Positions 8,460 through 16,312 of a stretch of 64,000 nucleotides of DNA are shown here, in pieces (the stretch's first letter is position 1; every line of letters begins with the position of its first letter). A model generated the notes under the pieces. That model made no database searches. It had not been told where the DNA came from and saw only the letters and a program-made list of their open reading frames with translations. The stretch comes from Sphingomonas sp. UNC305MFCol5.2 (GTDB lineage: Bacteria; Pseudomonadota; Alphaproteobacteria; Sphingomonadales; Sphingomonadaceae): NCBI RefSeq assembly GCF_000712135.1, contig NZ_JOOE01000004.1, positions 498,501-562,500 of the forward strand. The letters are read 5' to 3'. The position numbers and the translations under genes were made by a program.

Positions 8460-9086
8460 CTAGCCCCGACTTCCTGCTTGGGCGATGATGGCCAACGGAT
8501 GGCCTTCATTGTCTTTGAAGAATGCCATCCACTCTTCCGTGCCGTCGTCGTGCTGATGGATCATATGTGGCGCGTTGATGAACTCGACACCGCGCTCGAT
8601 CAGCTCGAGATGCGCGCGGTGCACGTCTTGAACCTGGAAGTAGAGAATGGAGTTTGCCGGGTTCTTGTCCTCGGAGAGAAACAGCCTCGTGCCGTCGCAT
8701 TCGAAGAAGCTGATATTTCCGAAAGAATATAAGTGTTTGAGGCCGAGTACCTCGCCGTACCAGCGTGTGGCGGAATTGATGTCACGCACCGTTCGCGCGA
8801 TTTGGCCGATGCGGCCGAGCTGCATGGGTTCACTCACCTGAATTTTCCTGCCTGCGACGTTGCTTTGTTTACGGACGCCTGACCAATGACGAAGCGCCCT
8901 TCGATTCGAGAGACTCAGCTTCTGGAGCACGTTGGTAACGTGGAATTTGACGGCATCGAGGCTGACACCCTGCCGCTCCGCAATCTGACGGTTTGTAAGA
9001 CCGTGGCGGACGGCTTCAGCAACCCGCCACTCCGCGGGCGTCAGGACATCGGGAAACGGCGGTCGACCTCTTGATGCTTGATCCAT
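8460..9086 (-). CDS. LuxR-type helix-turn-helix fused to a VOC (glyoxalase-like) domain
   Basis: 208 residues. Residues 10-75 are a GerE/LuxR DNA-binding domain (LTPAEWRVAEAV, GLTNRQIAERQGVS, VKFHVTNVLQKL). Residues about 88-205 form a vicinal-oxygen-chelate domain with the IARTVRDINSATRWY opening, an LGLKHLYSF turn, and the closing EWMAFFKDNEGHPLAI. Usual metal ligands look replaced: a Gln stands where the first His often sits (IGQIA), and the final strand ends IIAQ with no Glu. The VOC part may therefore sense a ligand rather than catalyse. It is a single gene, with no operon partner; 165 bases separate it from the next gene. Confidence 0.85.
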   Translation of the reverse strand: MDQASRGRPPFPDVLTPAEWRVAEAVRHGLTNRQIAERQGVSLDAVKFHVTNVLQKLSLSNRRALRHWSGVRKQSNVAGRKIQVSEPMQLGRIGQIARTVRDINSATRWYGEVLGLKHLYSFGNISFFECDGTRLFLSEDKNPANSILYFQVQDVHRAHLELIERGVEFINAPHMIHQHDDGTEEWMAFFKDNEGHPLAIIAQAGSRG

Positions 9087-9251
9087 GGCCGGGGCATAGC
9101 AACAGCGGCGCGCATTTTCCCTACCCGCTTATGCGCCCTCCTTTCCGGCGTTTCGATCAAACAATCCAGCCAATCGATCATATTGCCGCGCGGTGGTACA
9201 GGCTTAGGCGCCGCTCCGTGATGAAGATCCGATGTGGAAAACAGGTGCCGA

Positions 9252-9869
9252 ATGCGAGAACTGATCCCTGCATGGCTTTGGACGCTCGCCCGCCCGACAT
9301 TCCTTCCGTTCGCGCTCTCCGCTGGGCTGCTCGTAAGCGCGCATGCCTCGGCCCAGGAATATTCCGCGCGGGATGTCGGCGATTGGACGGTGGCGGCGAG
9401 CAAGGACAAAGGAGGCTGCTTCCTGAGCAGGACCTATGACGGAACGGGGCGCACGATGCTGCTCCTCGGCCTCAATATCGATGGCGGCAACCATCTTTCG
9501 ATTCTGAACGACAATTGGTCGATCAAGCCGAGGGATCGGCTGAAATTGAGCTTTCGGCTTTCCAGTGGCGGCTATTCCAACCAGTTGGTCGTCGGAATGG
9601 AGTCGGAGGGAAAGCGGGGGTTCGTCACGAATTTCGAAACGAAGTTCCCCGACTATTTCGCCGCATCCAAGGCACTCCACATCTATCGCGGCGAGGTGCC
9701 GGTCGAGCAGCTGAGCCTCGACGGGAGCGGCGCCGCGGTTGCCGAACTCCGGCGCTGTGTCGGCATCGTCAGTGCGAAACCCTCCGCTGGCGGCCGTGAG
9801 AAGGGCCGTTCCGCTGCGATACCGAAGGACCCGTTTGCGCCAGACGCCGGGCGTAGCTCCGAGGACTAG
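9252..9869 (+). CDS. exported protein of unknown function
   Basis: About 205 residues from ATG 9252 (a GTG at 9234 is in frame but lies further from the signal peptide). An N-terminal signal sequence is clear: basic start, hydrophobic core, SAHASAQ cleavage region near residue 35. The mature part begins with DVGDWTVAASKDKGGCFLSRTY, resembling small periplasmic proteins that open with a GDW segment and pair two cysteines (here in GGCFL and RRCVG). I do not recognise a family with a known function. The basic C-terminal tail (GGREKGRSAAIPKD) looks disordered. Confidence 0.7.
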   Translation: MRELIPAWLWTLARPTFLPFALSAGLLVSAHASAQEYSARDVGDWTVAASKDKGGCFLSRTYDGTGRTMLLLGLNIDGGNHLSILNDNWSIKPRDRLKLSFRLSSGGYSNQLVVGMESEGKRGFVTNFETKFPDYFAASKALHIYRGEVPVEQLSLDGSGAAVAELRRCVGIVSAKPSAGGREKGRSAAIPKDPFAPDAGRSSED

Positions 9870-9995
9870 CTGGCGAGCGACTTGCCTCGCCACCGTCCAT
9901 TGGCCTGAGAAGATGCACAGCCGGACAGAATCGAATTGTTGGAACCAGGACGGTCCGCTTGGGTTGGTACGCATGGTTAATGATTGAGAGAAAAT

Positions 9996-10307
9996 ATGAT
10001 GTCGCCCTTCATGACTAAACTTCTTCCCGCAGCCGTGATTCTGGTTGGCGCGACGGGCCTCGGTGGCTGCGCCTCCAAGTCCTTCGTGCGCGAGCAGATC
10101 GCTCCCGTCAGCCAGCGCGTCGATGCACTCGAGGCGAAATTGCAGGAAACCGACGGCACGGCGAAGGCTGCGCTGGCAGAGGCGCAGGCCGCATCCGGCC
10201 AGGCGCAGAACAACGGCCAGCGGCTCGATCAGCTCAACGGCCGGGTCGATGGTATTGAGCAGCGGCTGCAGGCGCAGGAGAATCGGGCAAAGCGGCCGCG
10301 TAATTGA
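9996..10307 (+). CDS. small alanine-rich coiled-coil lipoprotein (Lpp-like)
   Basis: About 103 residues from ATG 9996 (9999 also possible; GAGA lies upstream). The signal peptide ends in the lipobox LGGC, so the mature protein starts at a lipid-modified cysteine. The rest is one long amphipathic helix with heptads and alanine spacing (VSQRVDALEAKLQET, AALAEAQAASGQAQ), as in Braun-type murein lipoproteins. The C-terminus is RAKRPRN, with no terminal lysine for murein linkage. It lies 50 bases upstream of an L,D-transpeptidase gene, which suggests an envelope-tethering role. Confidence 0.8.
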   Translation: MMSPFMTKLLPAAVILVGATGLGGCASKSFVREQIAPVSQRVDALEAKLQETDGTAKAALAEAQAASGQAQNNGQRLDQLNGRVDGIEQRLQAQENRAKRPRN

Positions 10308-10357
10308 GATTCCAGGCTCTCCGTATGACGACCGCCGCATGGTGAGCGCCTGACTCG

Positions 10358-11014
10358 ATGAGCAACGTGTTTCTGGCGCTCGCCGGGCTCGCAAGCTTCC
10401 TGGTGGCCGGGGATCCCCGGCCGTCGGAAGCAGTGCCGGCGCCGGTTGAAATCAGTCCTTCGGCCGCGGCCGCGCGTGTCGCCGAATGGGTCGCCGCATC
10501 GGGAGACAATCGCGCGCTGCCCTATATCATCGTCGACAAGCCGAACGCCTCTCTCCTGCTGTTCGATGCTAAGGGGAAGGCGCTCGGTCAGGTTCCGGTG
10601 CTGATCGGCGTTGCCGTCGGGGATGACGCCAGCCCCGGCATCGGCAGCAAGAACCTCGCCGAGATCGGCCCTGCGGAAAAGACGACCCCCGCCGGGCGCT
10701 TCCTTGCGAAATACGGATTGGCCGCGGGCAAGGAAAAGGTGCTCTGGGTCGATTATGCCACTTCCGTGGCGCTGCATCCGATCCCGAAAGGCGCCAGCGC
10801 GAAAGAGCGCCGCCGGCAGCGGATGCTGTCACCGGCTTCGGACGACAATCGCATCACCTTCGGGTGCATCAACGTGCCCGTGGCCTTCTACAGCAAGGCC
10901 GTGCGCCCGCTTTTCCGAAAGAAGGGCGGATATGTCTATGTGCTGCCCGACACGAAGCCGCTCGAGGTGGTCTTCCCCCGTTTGCGGGTTCAGGCCCTCG
11001 CAAACGGGACCTAG
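10358..11014 (+). CDS. L,D-transpeptidase (YkuD domain)
   Basis: 218 residues with an N-terminal export signal. The YkuD domain (about residues 55-205) shows a strand PYIIVDKPNASLLLFD, the catalytic His in ALHPI (H140) and the nucleophile in FGCINVP (C170). The usual SxGCxR motif is changed: Asn replaces Arg after the Cys-Ile pair, a variant I believe recurs in one branch of the family. These periplasmic enzymes form 3-3 peptidoglycan cross-links or attach outer-membrane proteins to peptidoglycan. Its stop shares the bases CTAG with the convergent ogt stop. Confidence 0.88.
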   Translation: MSNVFLALAGLASFLVAGDPRPSEAVPAPVEISPSAAAARVAEWVAASGDNRALPYIIVDKPNASLLLFDAKGKALGQVPVLIGVAVGDDASPGIGSKNLAEIGPAEKTTPAGRFLAKYGLAAGKEKVLWVDYATSVALHPIPKGASAKERRRQRMLSPASDDNRITFGCINVPVAFYSKAVRPLFRKKGGYVYVLPDTKPLEVVFPRLRVQALANGT

Positions 11015-11502
11015 GCCTTCCCGGCCCTCCGCTCGATCCCGAGCAGCAATTCCTTCGCCGCCAGCCCGCCGGCAAACCCGGTCAATGCACCGTTGGTGCC
11101 GATCACCCGGTGGCAGGGAGCGATGATCGAGATCGGGTTGCGGCCGTTCGCCGCCCCCACTGCGCGCGAAGCCTTGGGTCGGCCGATCTGCTGCGCGATC
11201 TCGCCGTAACTGCGCGTCTCGCCGAACGGGATCGTCAGCAGCGCCGCCCACACGCTCTTCTGGAAATCGGTGCCGCGGAAATCGAGCGGCAGGTCGAACG
11301 TGGCGCGCGCACCGGCGAAATAGGCCGCCAGCTGCCGTTCGGTCTCGAGCAATATCGGATGATCGGGGGTCTCCTCCAGCTCGCCGAGCTTCACGCGGCC
11401 GGGGCGGTCATTCTCCCAGAGAATGGCAATCAGGCCGGCATCGCTCGCGACCAGAGTCAGCGCGCCGACGGGCGAGGGGATCGTCTTGAACTTGTCGGTC
11501 AT
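11011..11502 (-). CDS. ogt: methylated-DNA--protein-cysteine methyltransferase
   Basis: 163 residues, the size of single-domain Ogt. The active-site motif IIAPCHRVIG carries the acceptor cysteine C130. The helix-turn-helix arginine region (GRPKASRAVGAANGRNP) and the SYGEIAQQIG helix are intact. The enzyme removes O6-alkylguanine lesions by transferring the alkyl group to itself. The open frame runs on to 11925, but ATG 11502 with AAAGGA upstream fits the family start. The EVE-domain gene lies 65 bases upstream, in the same direction. Confidence 0.93.
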   Translation of the reverse strand: MTDKFKTIPSPVGALTLVASDAGLIAILWENDRPGRVKLGELEETPDHPILLETERQLAAYFAGARATFDLPLDFRGTDFQKSVWAALLTIPFGETRSYGEIAQQIGRPKASRAVGAANGRNPISIIAPCHRVIGTNGALTGFAGGLAAKELLLGIERRAGKA

Positions 11503-11567
11503 GATGGGTCCTTTCGTTGGAAGGACCATGCCGTACCGCGCCAGCACTTGCTTCCCGCGGCTTGCGC

Positions 11568-11966
11568 TCAACCTGCCATTTCGAGCAGCACCGCCCATTC
11601 CTGGTCGCGCACCGGCGTCACGCTCAGCCGCGACTGGCGCAGCATCTCGAGGTCCTTGAGCCGCGGCTCGGCCTTGATGTCGGGGAGCGGGACGGGCTTG
11701 GCGAGCTTCTCGACCGGTTTCACCGCCACGCTCGCCCATTTGCCGTCGTCGCCGTCCGGCTGCCAGGCGCGGGTTATCTCCATCACGCCGACTACGGCCT
11801 TTTCGGTGTTCGAATGATAGAAGAACGCGCGGTCGCCGGGCTGCATGTCCTTCAGGAAATTGCGCGCGGTATAATTGCGCACGCCGTTCCATTCGGTGGC
11901 GCCGTCGTGCACCAGGTCGTCCCACGAATAAGCGTCGGGTTCGGAGCGGAGGAGCCAGTAAGCCAT
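11568..11966 (-). CDS. EVE domain protein
   Basis: 132 residues covering a single EVE (PUA-like) domain: AYWLLRSEPDAYSWDDL at the start, WNGVRNYTARNFL, the GDRAFFYHSN core, and a C-terminal LEMLRQSRLSV segment. Eukaryotic THYN1 belongs here. EVE domains resemble readers of modified bases in nucleic acids. Small stand-alone members are common in proteobacteria and often lie near unrelated housekeeping genes; the ligand here is unknown. It is co-directional with ogt, a DNA-repair gene, which fits a role with damaged or modified bases but does not prove it. Confidence 0.9.
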   Translation of the reverse strand: MAYWLLRSEPDAYSWDDLVHDGATEWNGVRNYTARNFLKDMQPGDRAFFYHSNTEKAVVGVMEITRAWQPDGDDGKWASVAVKPVEKLAKPVPLPDIKAEPRLKDLEMLRQSRLSVTPVRDQEWAVLLEMAG

Positions 11967-12100
11967 GGCGGCCTATTACCGCCTAAACGGCGGCTGAACA
12001 CCCGATTCCGAACCAGTTCAGCCGCAGGGCGTTAGAGCTTTGACCCAAGCGCCGCGAATCGCGTGTTTTCGAGCCCCGGCGCCTCGTTTTGGAGGAACAC

Positions 12101-12463
12101 ATGGCCAATCTCATCAAGAAGGCGGTGCTAGGTACGGTCCTCGGCGCCAGCGTGCTGACCGCGGTCGCTCCCACCGCCGAAGCCCAGCGCTATCGCCGCT
12201 ATCATCACCGCGACGACACCGGCACCGCGATCGTCGCGGGCATCGCCGGCCTTGCGATCGGCGCGGCGCTCGCCAGTGGCGATCGCTATGACCGCCGCTA
12301 CGATTATGACCGCTATTATTATCGCGAGCGCGGCTATTATCCGACCGACGGCTATTATTACCGCGATTATTACCGGCGCCATCGCGGCTGGGACCGGTGC
12401 TACACCCGCCGTGTCTGGGATCCCTATCTCGATCGTCCGGTGCGCGTGCGCTACTGCGACTGA
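12101..12463 (+). CDS. exported Tyr/Arg-rich protein with a glycine-zipper segment
   Basis: About 120 residues from ATG 12101, which has a GGAGG 6 bases upstream. A signal peptide ends at PTAEAQ near residue 29. It is followed by an AGIAGLAIGAALA glycine/alanine zipper and then a region dominated by Tyr, Arg and Asp (RYDRRYDYDRYYY, YRDYYRRHRGW). Two cysteines remain near the end (RCYTRR, RYCD). This composition is common in small sphingomonad envelope proteins; no function is known. No operon partner is evident. Confidence 0.8.
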   Translation: MANLIKKAVLGTVLGASVLTAVAPTAEAQRYRRYHHRDDTGTAIVAGIAGLAIGAALASGDRYDRRYDYDRYYYRERGYYPTDGYYYRDYYRRHRGWDRCYTRRVWDPYLDRPVRVRYCD

Positions 12464-12540
12464 CCAGAGTAAGCGAGCGGCGCGGGCCACCGGGTCCGCG
12501 CCGCTCTTCGCATGCGCGGCAAAGGCGCTAGACTGGCGGC

Positions 12541-14187
12541 ATGGGACATGATTCGCCGGCGCAACGACCCGACCCTTCCGATCCTTATGCGCGCGAGGCG
12601 CAGACCTTCCCGTCGCTGTCGGAGGAAATGTCCGCCCGCGTCGCGGCGTTCGGGGCCGAGGAAGTGCTGGCGGACGGTGCGCTGCTGTTCCGCCGCGGCG
12701 ATCGCAGCGTCGATTTCTTCCTCTGCCTCGGCGGCGCGATCGAGATCGTCGACACCGATGTGAACGGGCGGGAGTGCGTGGTGCACACGCATGTGCCGCG
12801 CCAGTTCACCGGCGAGCTCGATCTGTTCAACGACCGCACCATCCTGGTGACCGGCCGCGCGCGCGGGGAGACGCGGGTGGTGCGCGTCGGGCGCGCCGAG
12901 TTCCGGCGGATGATGGCGGCCGAGCCTGACATCGGCGAGATCATCATGCGCGCCTTCATCCTGCGGCGCGTGGGCATGCTGCTCCACGGAACCGCTGGCG
13001 TCGCGTTGGTGGGGCCTGCGCACGCCGCCGATACCGCTCGGATCGAGACCTTCCTATCGCGCAACGCACTGCCGCACCGCCGGATCGATACCGAGCGTGA
13101 TGCCGATGCCGCGGGCTTTCTCGAATGCTTCGCGCTGAGCGACGCCGATCTGCCGGTGGTCGTCGCGGAAGGGCGGGCCCTGCGTAACCCGAGCAACGCC
13201 CAGCTCGCCGACGCGCTGGGGCTCGCCTCCGCAGTCGATCCCGAGCATATCCATGACGTGGCGGTGGTCGGCGCGGGCCCCGCCGGCCTGGCCTCGGCAG
13301 TCTATGCCGCATCCGAAGGGCTCGACACGATAGTGATCGAATCGATCGCCCCCGGCGGGCAGGCGGGGACGAGCTCGAAGATCGAGAACTATCTCGGCTT
13401 CCCGACGGGCATTTCGGGGCAGGCGCTCGCCGGCCGCGCACAGGTTCAGGCACAGAAGTTCGGCGCGCGGCTGCTCGTCTCACGCAGCGCCGCGGGGATC
13501 GATTGCGATGCGCGCCCCTATACGATCCGGCTCGACGACGGCGCGACGCTCAAGGCGCACGCCGTGGTGGTCGCGACCGGCGCGCGCTACCGCAAGCTCG
13601 ATCTGCCGCTTTACGCCGAGCTCGAAGGCAATGGCATCTATTATGCCGCGACTGCGATGGAGGCGGGGCTCTGCGCGCAGCAGACCGCGGTGGTGATCGG
13701 CGGCGGCAATTCGGCGGGGCAGGCGGCGATCTATTTGTCGCGCACCGCCGGACATGTGCACATGCTGGTGCGTGGCGCCGGTCTGGCGGCGACGATGTCG
13801 CGCTACCTGATCGAGCGGATCGAGGCGTCGGACCGGATTACCCTCCACCCGTTCACCGAAGTGACCGGGCTCGAAGGCGACAAGCATCTGCGTGCGCTGA
13901 CCTGGACCAATCGCAAGAGCGGCGCCGGCCAGCGGCACGAGGTCGGCGCATTGTTCGTGATGATCGGCGCCCAGCCCAACACCGACTGGCTCGACGGCTG
14001 CGTCGAGCTCGACCCTGCGGGATTCGTGAAGACCGGCTCGGGCGAGACCTTCTTCTGCTCCTCGGCGCACGGCATCTTCGCGGTCGGCGACGTGCGCTCG
14101 GGATCGGTCAAGCGTGTCGCGTCCGGGGTGGGGGAGGGGTCGGTCGTCGTGTCTGCGATCCACCGTTATCTTGAAAGCGTCGCGTAA
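12541..14187 (+). CDS. cyclic-nucleotide-binding domain fused to thioredoxin-reductase-like oxidoreductase
   Basis: 548 residues in three parts. Residues about 25-145 form a cNMP-binding barrel (LFRRGDRSVDFFLCLGG, GELDLF). Residues about 152-230 resemble a thioredoxin fold without a CxxC. Residues 238-548 are a TrxR-like flavoprotein with FAD motif VVGAGPAGLASAVYAA, PGGQAGTSSKIENY, NADPH motif VVIGGGNSAGQAA and a final FAVGDVR. The redox CxxC expected near residues 369-374 is missing (AATAMEA instead). It should bind FAD and NADPH but cannot do ordinary dithiol exchange. The barrel suggests control by a nucleotide. Role unknown. Confidence 0.9.
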   Translation: MGHDSPAQRPDPSDPYAREAQTFPSLSEEMSARVAAFGAEEVLADGALLFRRGDRSVDFFLCLGGAIEIVDTDVNGRECVVHTHVPRQFTGELDLFNDRTILVTGRARGETRVVRVGRAEFRRMMAAEPDIGEIIMRAFILRRVGMLLHGTAGVALVGPAHAADTARIETFLSRNALPHRRIDTERDADAAGFLECFALSDADLPVVVAEGRALRNPSNAQLADALGLASAVDPEHIHDVAVVGAGPAGLASAVYAASEGLDTIVIESIAPGGQAGTSSKIENYLGFPTGISGQALAGRAQVQAQKFGARLLVSRSAAGIDCDARPYTIRLDDGATLKAHAVVVATGARYRKLDLPLYAELEGNGIYYAATAMEAGLCAQQTAVVIGGGNSAGQAAIYLSRTAGHVHMLVRGAGLAATMSRYLIERIEASDRITLHPFTEVTGLEGDKHLRALTWTNRKSGAGQRHEVGALFVMIGAQPNTDWLDGCVELDPAGFVKTGSGETFFCSSAHGIFAVGDVRSGSVKRVASGVGEGSVVVSAIHRYLESVA

Positions 14188-14207
14188 TAGCGGCAAAGGG
14201 CGCGACC

Positions 14208-14483
14208 ATGAGCGACACTCCTCCCGACCGCCTGTCGGTCAACCCGAAGAGCCCCTATTTCCAGCGCGAGCTGCTGGAACGCGGCATCGGCATCCGCTTC
14301 AAGGGCCATGAGCGCCGCGACGTCGAGGAATATTGCATTTCCGAAGGCTGGATCCGCGCCGCTTTGGGCAACAAGGTGGACCGCAAGGGCCAGCCGCTGA
14401 CGATCAAGCTGACCGGCCCGGTCGAGGCATGGTTCGAGCGCCCCGCCGAGGGCGAAACGCCGGCGGAAGACGCCGGAGCCTGA
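14208..14483 (+). CDS. DUF3297 family protein
   Basis: 91 residues. The conserved core runs from the N-terminus: RLSVNPKSPYF, then ERGIGIRFKGHERRDVEEY and CISEGWIRAALGNKVDRKG, ending in an LTGPVEAWF segment. This matches DUF3297, a small cytoplasmic family found in proteobacteria with no assigned function. It starts 20 bases after the preceding oxidoreductase gene and may share its transcript. The extreme C-terminus is acidic and probably disordered. It is convergent with the beta-lactamase gene, 3 bases away. Confidence 0.88.
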   Translation: MSDTPPDRLSVNPKSPYFQRELLERGIGIRFKGHERRDVEEYCISEGWIRAALGNKVDRKGQPLTIKLTGPVEAWFERPAEGETPAEDAGA

Positions 14484-14486
14484 TCC

Positions 14487-15374
14487 TCAGCCCAGCGCCG
14501 CCACAATCGCGCGCCCGATTCCGGCGTGCAGCGGCCGGCGTTTCTCGAATTCCAATGTGCTGCCGGTGATGTAGCTCGCCACGACCAATGGGGGGCGCCG
14601 CGGCGGCCATAGGACCGCGACCAGATTGTCGGTGCCGTACCCGCCGGCGCCGGTCTTGTCGGCGACTGCCCAGTCGGCCGGAAGTCCAGCGCGCAGGCTG
14701 TTGCGGCTGGTGCGCGTGTCCTTCATCCAGTCGGTCAATTGCGTGCGGCTGACGGGCGTCAGGGCGTCGCCGAGCAACAGGTGCCGCGCGAGGCCGGCCA
14801 TTGCCACCGGCGTGGTCGTGTCGCGAACGTCACCGGGTTTCGCTTCGCTCATCTCGGTCTCCCAGCGGTCGAGCCGCGTCGCCGGATCACCGGCGCTTCG
14901 CAGCCATTTGGTGAAGCCCGCCGGACCGCCGATCGTACGCAGCAGCAGATTCGCGGCGCTGTTGTCGCTGACGGTGATCGTCGCGTGGCAAAGCTCGGCG
15001 ACGCTGGCGCTGCCGCCGACGCGTTTCTCGGAGAAAGGCGAGTTGCTGACGATGTCCGCCTGAGCGACCGGGATCTGTCGCGCGAGCGTCTCGCGCTTCC
15101 GCTCGACTTGCTTGAGGATCAGGGCCGCCAGCGCGAACTTGAAGGTGCTGCACATCGGAAAACGATCGTCGGCGCGCCAGCCGAAGCGTTCGCCCGAGCC
15201 CGTGTCGGTCACCGCCAGACCGAGGCGCCCGCCGCTCGCCTGCTCGACGGCAAGTACCGCCTTGCGGAACTCCGGCCCGAAGCGGCCTGGTGCAAGCTTG
15301 CGGGGCGCCGCCGCCGCGACCGAAGTCGCCGCGACCGCGCACCCGCTCACCCAAAGAAATTTCCGCCTGTCCAT
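14487..15374 (-). CDS. class A serine beta-lactamase with a Tat-type signal
   Basis: 295 residues. The N-terminus MDRRKFLWVSG with a hydrophobic stretch looks like a Tat export signal. Class A motifs are complete: CSTFK (nucleophile S76, Lys79; Ambler 70 and 73), SDN at 136-138 (Ambler 130-132), E172 in RWETEMSEA (Ambler Glu166) and KTG at 240-242 (Ambler 234-236). At Ambler 170 a Ser replaces the usual Asn that helps hold the deacylating water. The enzyme hydrolyses beta-lactams in the periplasm; its spectrum cannot be read. There is no ampR-like gene or mobile element beside it, so it looks intrinsic. The start at 15374 has GGGAG upstream. Confidence 0.92.
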   Translation of the reverse strand: MDRRKFLWVSGCAVAATSVAAAAPRKLAPGRFGPEFRKAVLAVEQASGGRLGLAVTDTGSGERFGWRADDRFPMCSTFKFALAALILKQVERKRETLARQIPVAQADIVSNSPFSEKRVGGSASVAELCHATITVSDNSAANLLLRTIGGPAGFTKWLRSAGDPATRLDRWETEMSEAKPGDVRDTTTPVAMAGLARHLLLGDALTPVSRTQLTDWMKDTRTSRNSLRAGLPADWAVADKTGAGGYGTDNLVAVLWPPRRPPLVVASYITGSTLEFEKRRPLHAGIGRAIVAALG

Positions 15375-15478
15375 CGTGCATCTCCCTTCTTCCGCTTGAT
15401 GCAACGGGGGAGCAGAGTGGCGCAAAGGATCAAATCTCGGCGGAGCCATGAATTGAATTCATGGCCGCGGCTTCGGTG

Positions 15479-16228
15479 CTACTCCGCCAGGGCAGCGCGG
15501 GCGGCATCCTCGAAGGCCTTGAGCGCCAGCATATGCGGGAAGGGCCCGTGGCTGATCCGGGCGACACCGGCTTCGGCGACGGCCTTGGCCGAGGGGGCAC
15601 CGGGGAACGCCATGAAGTTCACCGGCAGCGGCGAGGCGGCGCAGACCTTCGCCAGCAGGTCGAGGTCCGCGAGCCCGGGCACGAAGAAGCCGCTGGCGCC
15701 CGCCTCGGCATAGGCATGCGCGCGTTCGATTGCGGCATCGGCCTTCGCCACGTCGTGCGTGTCGGGCTTGGCCTGCAGGAAGATGTCGGTCCGGGCGTTG
15801 ATGAAGAAGTCCGTCCCGGCGCCACGGCGCGCGGCGGCGATCCGCCCGGCCTGCACCGCGACGCCATGCATGCCTTCGCCGCCGATCACCTGGTCCTCGA
15901 AATTGCAGCCCACGGCGCCGGTGGCGGCGAGGGCGGCGAGGTTGGCGGACAGGCTCTCCTCGTCGGTGGCGTAGCCGCCTTCGAAATCGATCGTCACCGG
16001 CAATTCCACCGCCGCCACGATGCGCTCGGCATTGGCGAGCGCCAGTGCGATCGGCAGGCCCTCCGCGTCGTTCACGCCGTGCGCGGTGGCGACCGAGGCG
16101 CTGCCCGTTGCGATCGCACTTGCCCCGGCGCGTTCCGCTACCTTGGCCGACCCGGCATCCCACACGTTGAACAGGACAAGCGGCTTGCCGGGGACGTGCA
16201 GTGCCGCGAATGATTCGAACTTCGTCAC
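15479..16228 (-). CDS. isocitrate lyase / PEP mutase superfamily enzyme
   Basis: 249 residues forming a PEP-mutase-type barrel: LVLFNVWDAGSAKV near the start, VTIDFEGGYA, the GCNFEDQV metal-binding region and the INARTDIFL strand. The isocitrate-lyase KKCGH motif is absent, so it belongs to the PEP mutase/oxaloacetate-hydrolase-like branch, which makes or breaks C-C or C-P bonds beside a carboxylate. The actual substrate is not evident. It is separated from its neighbours and likely has its own promoter. Confidence 0.85.
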   Translation of the reverse strand: MTKFESFAALHVPGKPLVLFNVWDAGSAKVAERAGASAIATGSASVATAHGVNDAEGLPIALALANAERIVAAVELPVTIDFEGGYATDEESLSANLAALAATGAVGCNFEDQVIGGEGMHGVAVQAGRIAAARRGAGTDFFINARTDIFLQAKPDTHDVAKADAAIERAHAYAEAGASGFFVPGLADLDLLAKVCAASPLPVNFMAFPGAPSAKAVAEAGVARISHGPFPHMLALKAFEDAARAALAE

Positions 16229-16312
16229 AGAATATCTCCCGGTGTTCCCGGCTTGTTCTAAGCCCGGGAATCGAAAGAGGCTAGTCCCTTCGCGAGCGAA
16301 ACCGATCGTTCG

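Noticed and set aside
14487..15374. Beta-lactamase as a recently transferred resistance gene
   Set aside because: No insertion sequence, integron or attachment site is near, and base composition is like that of its neighbours.
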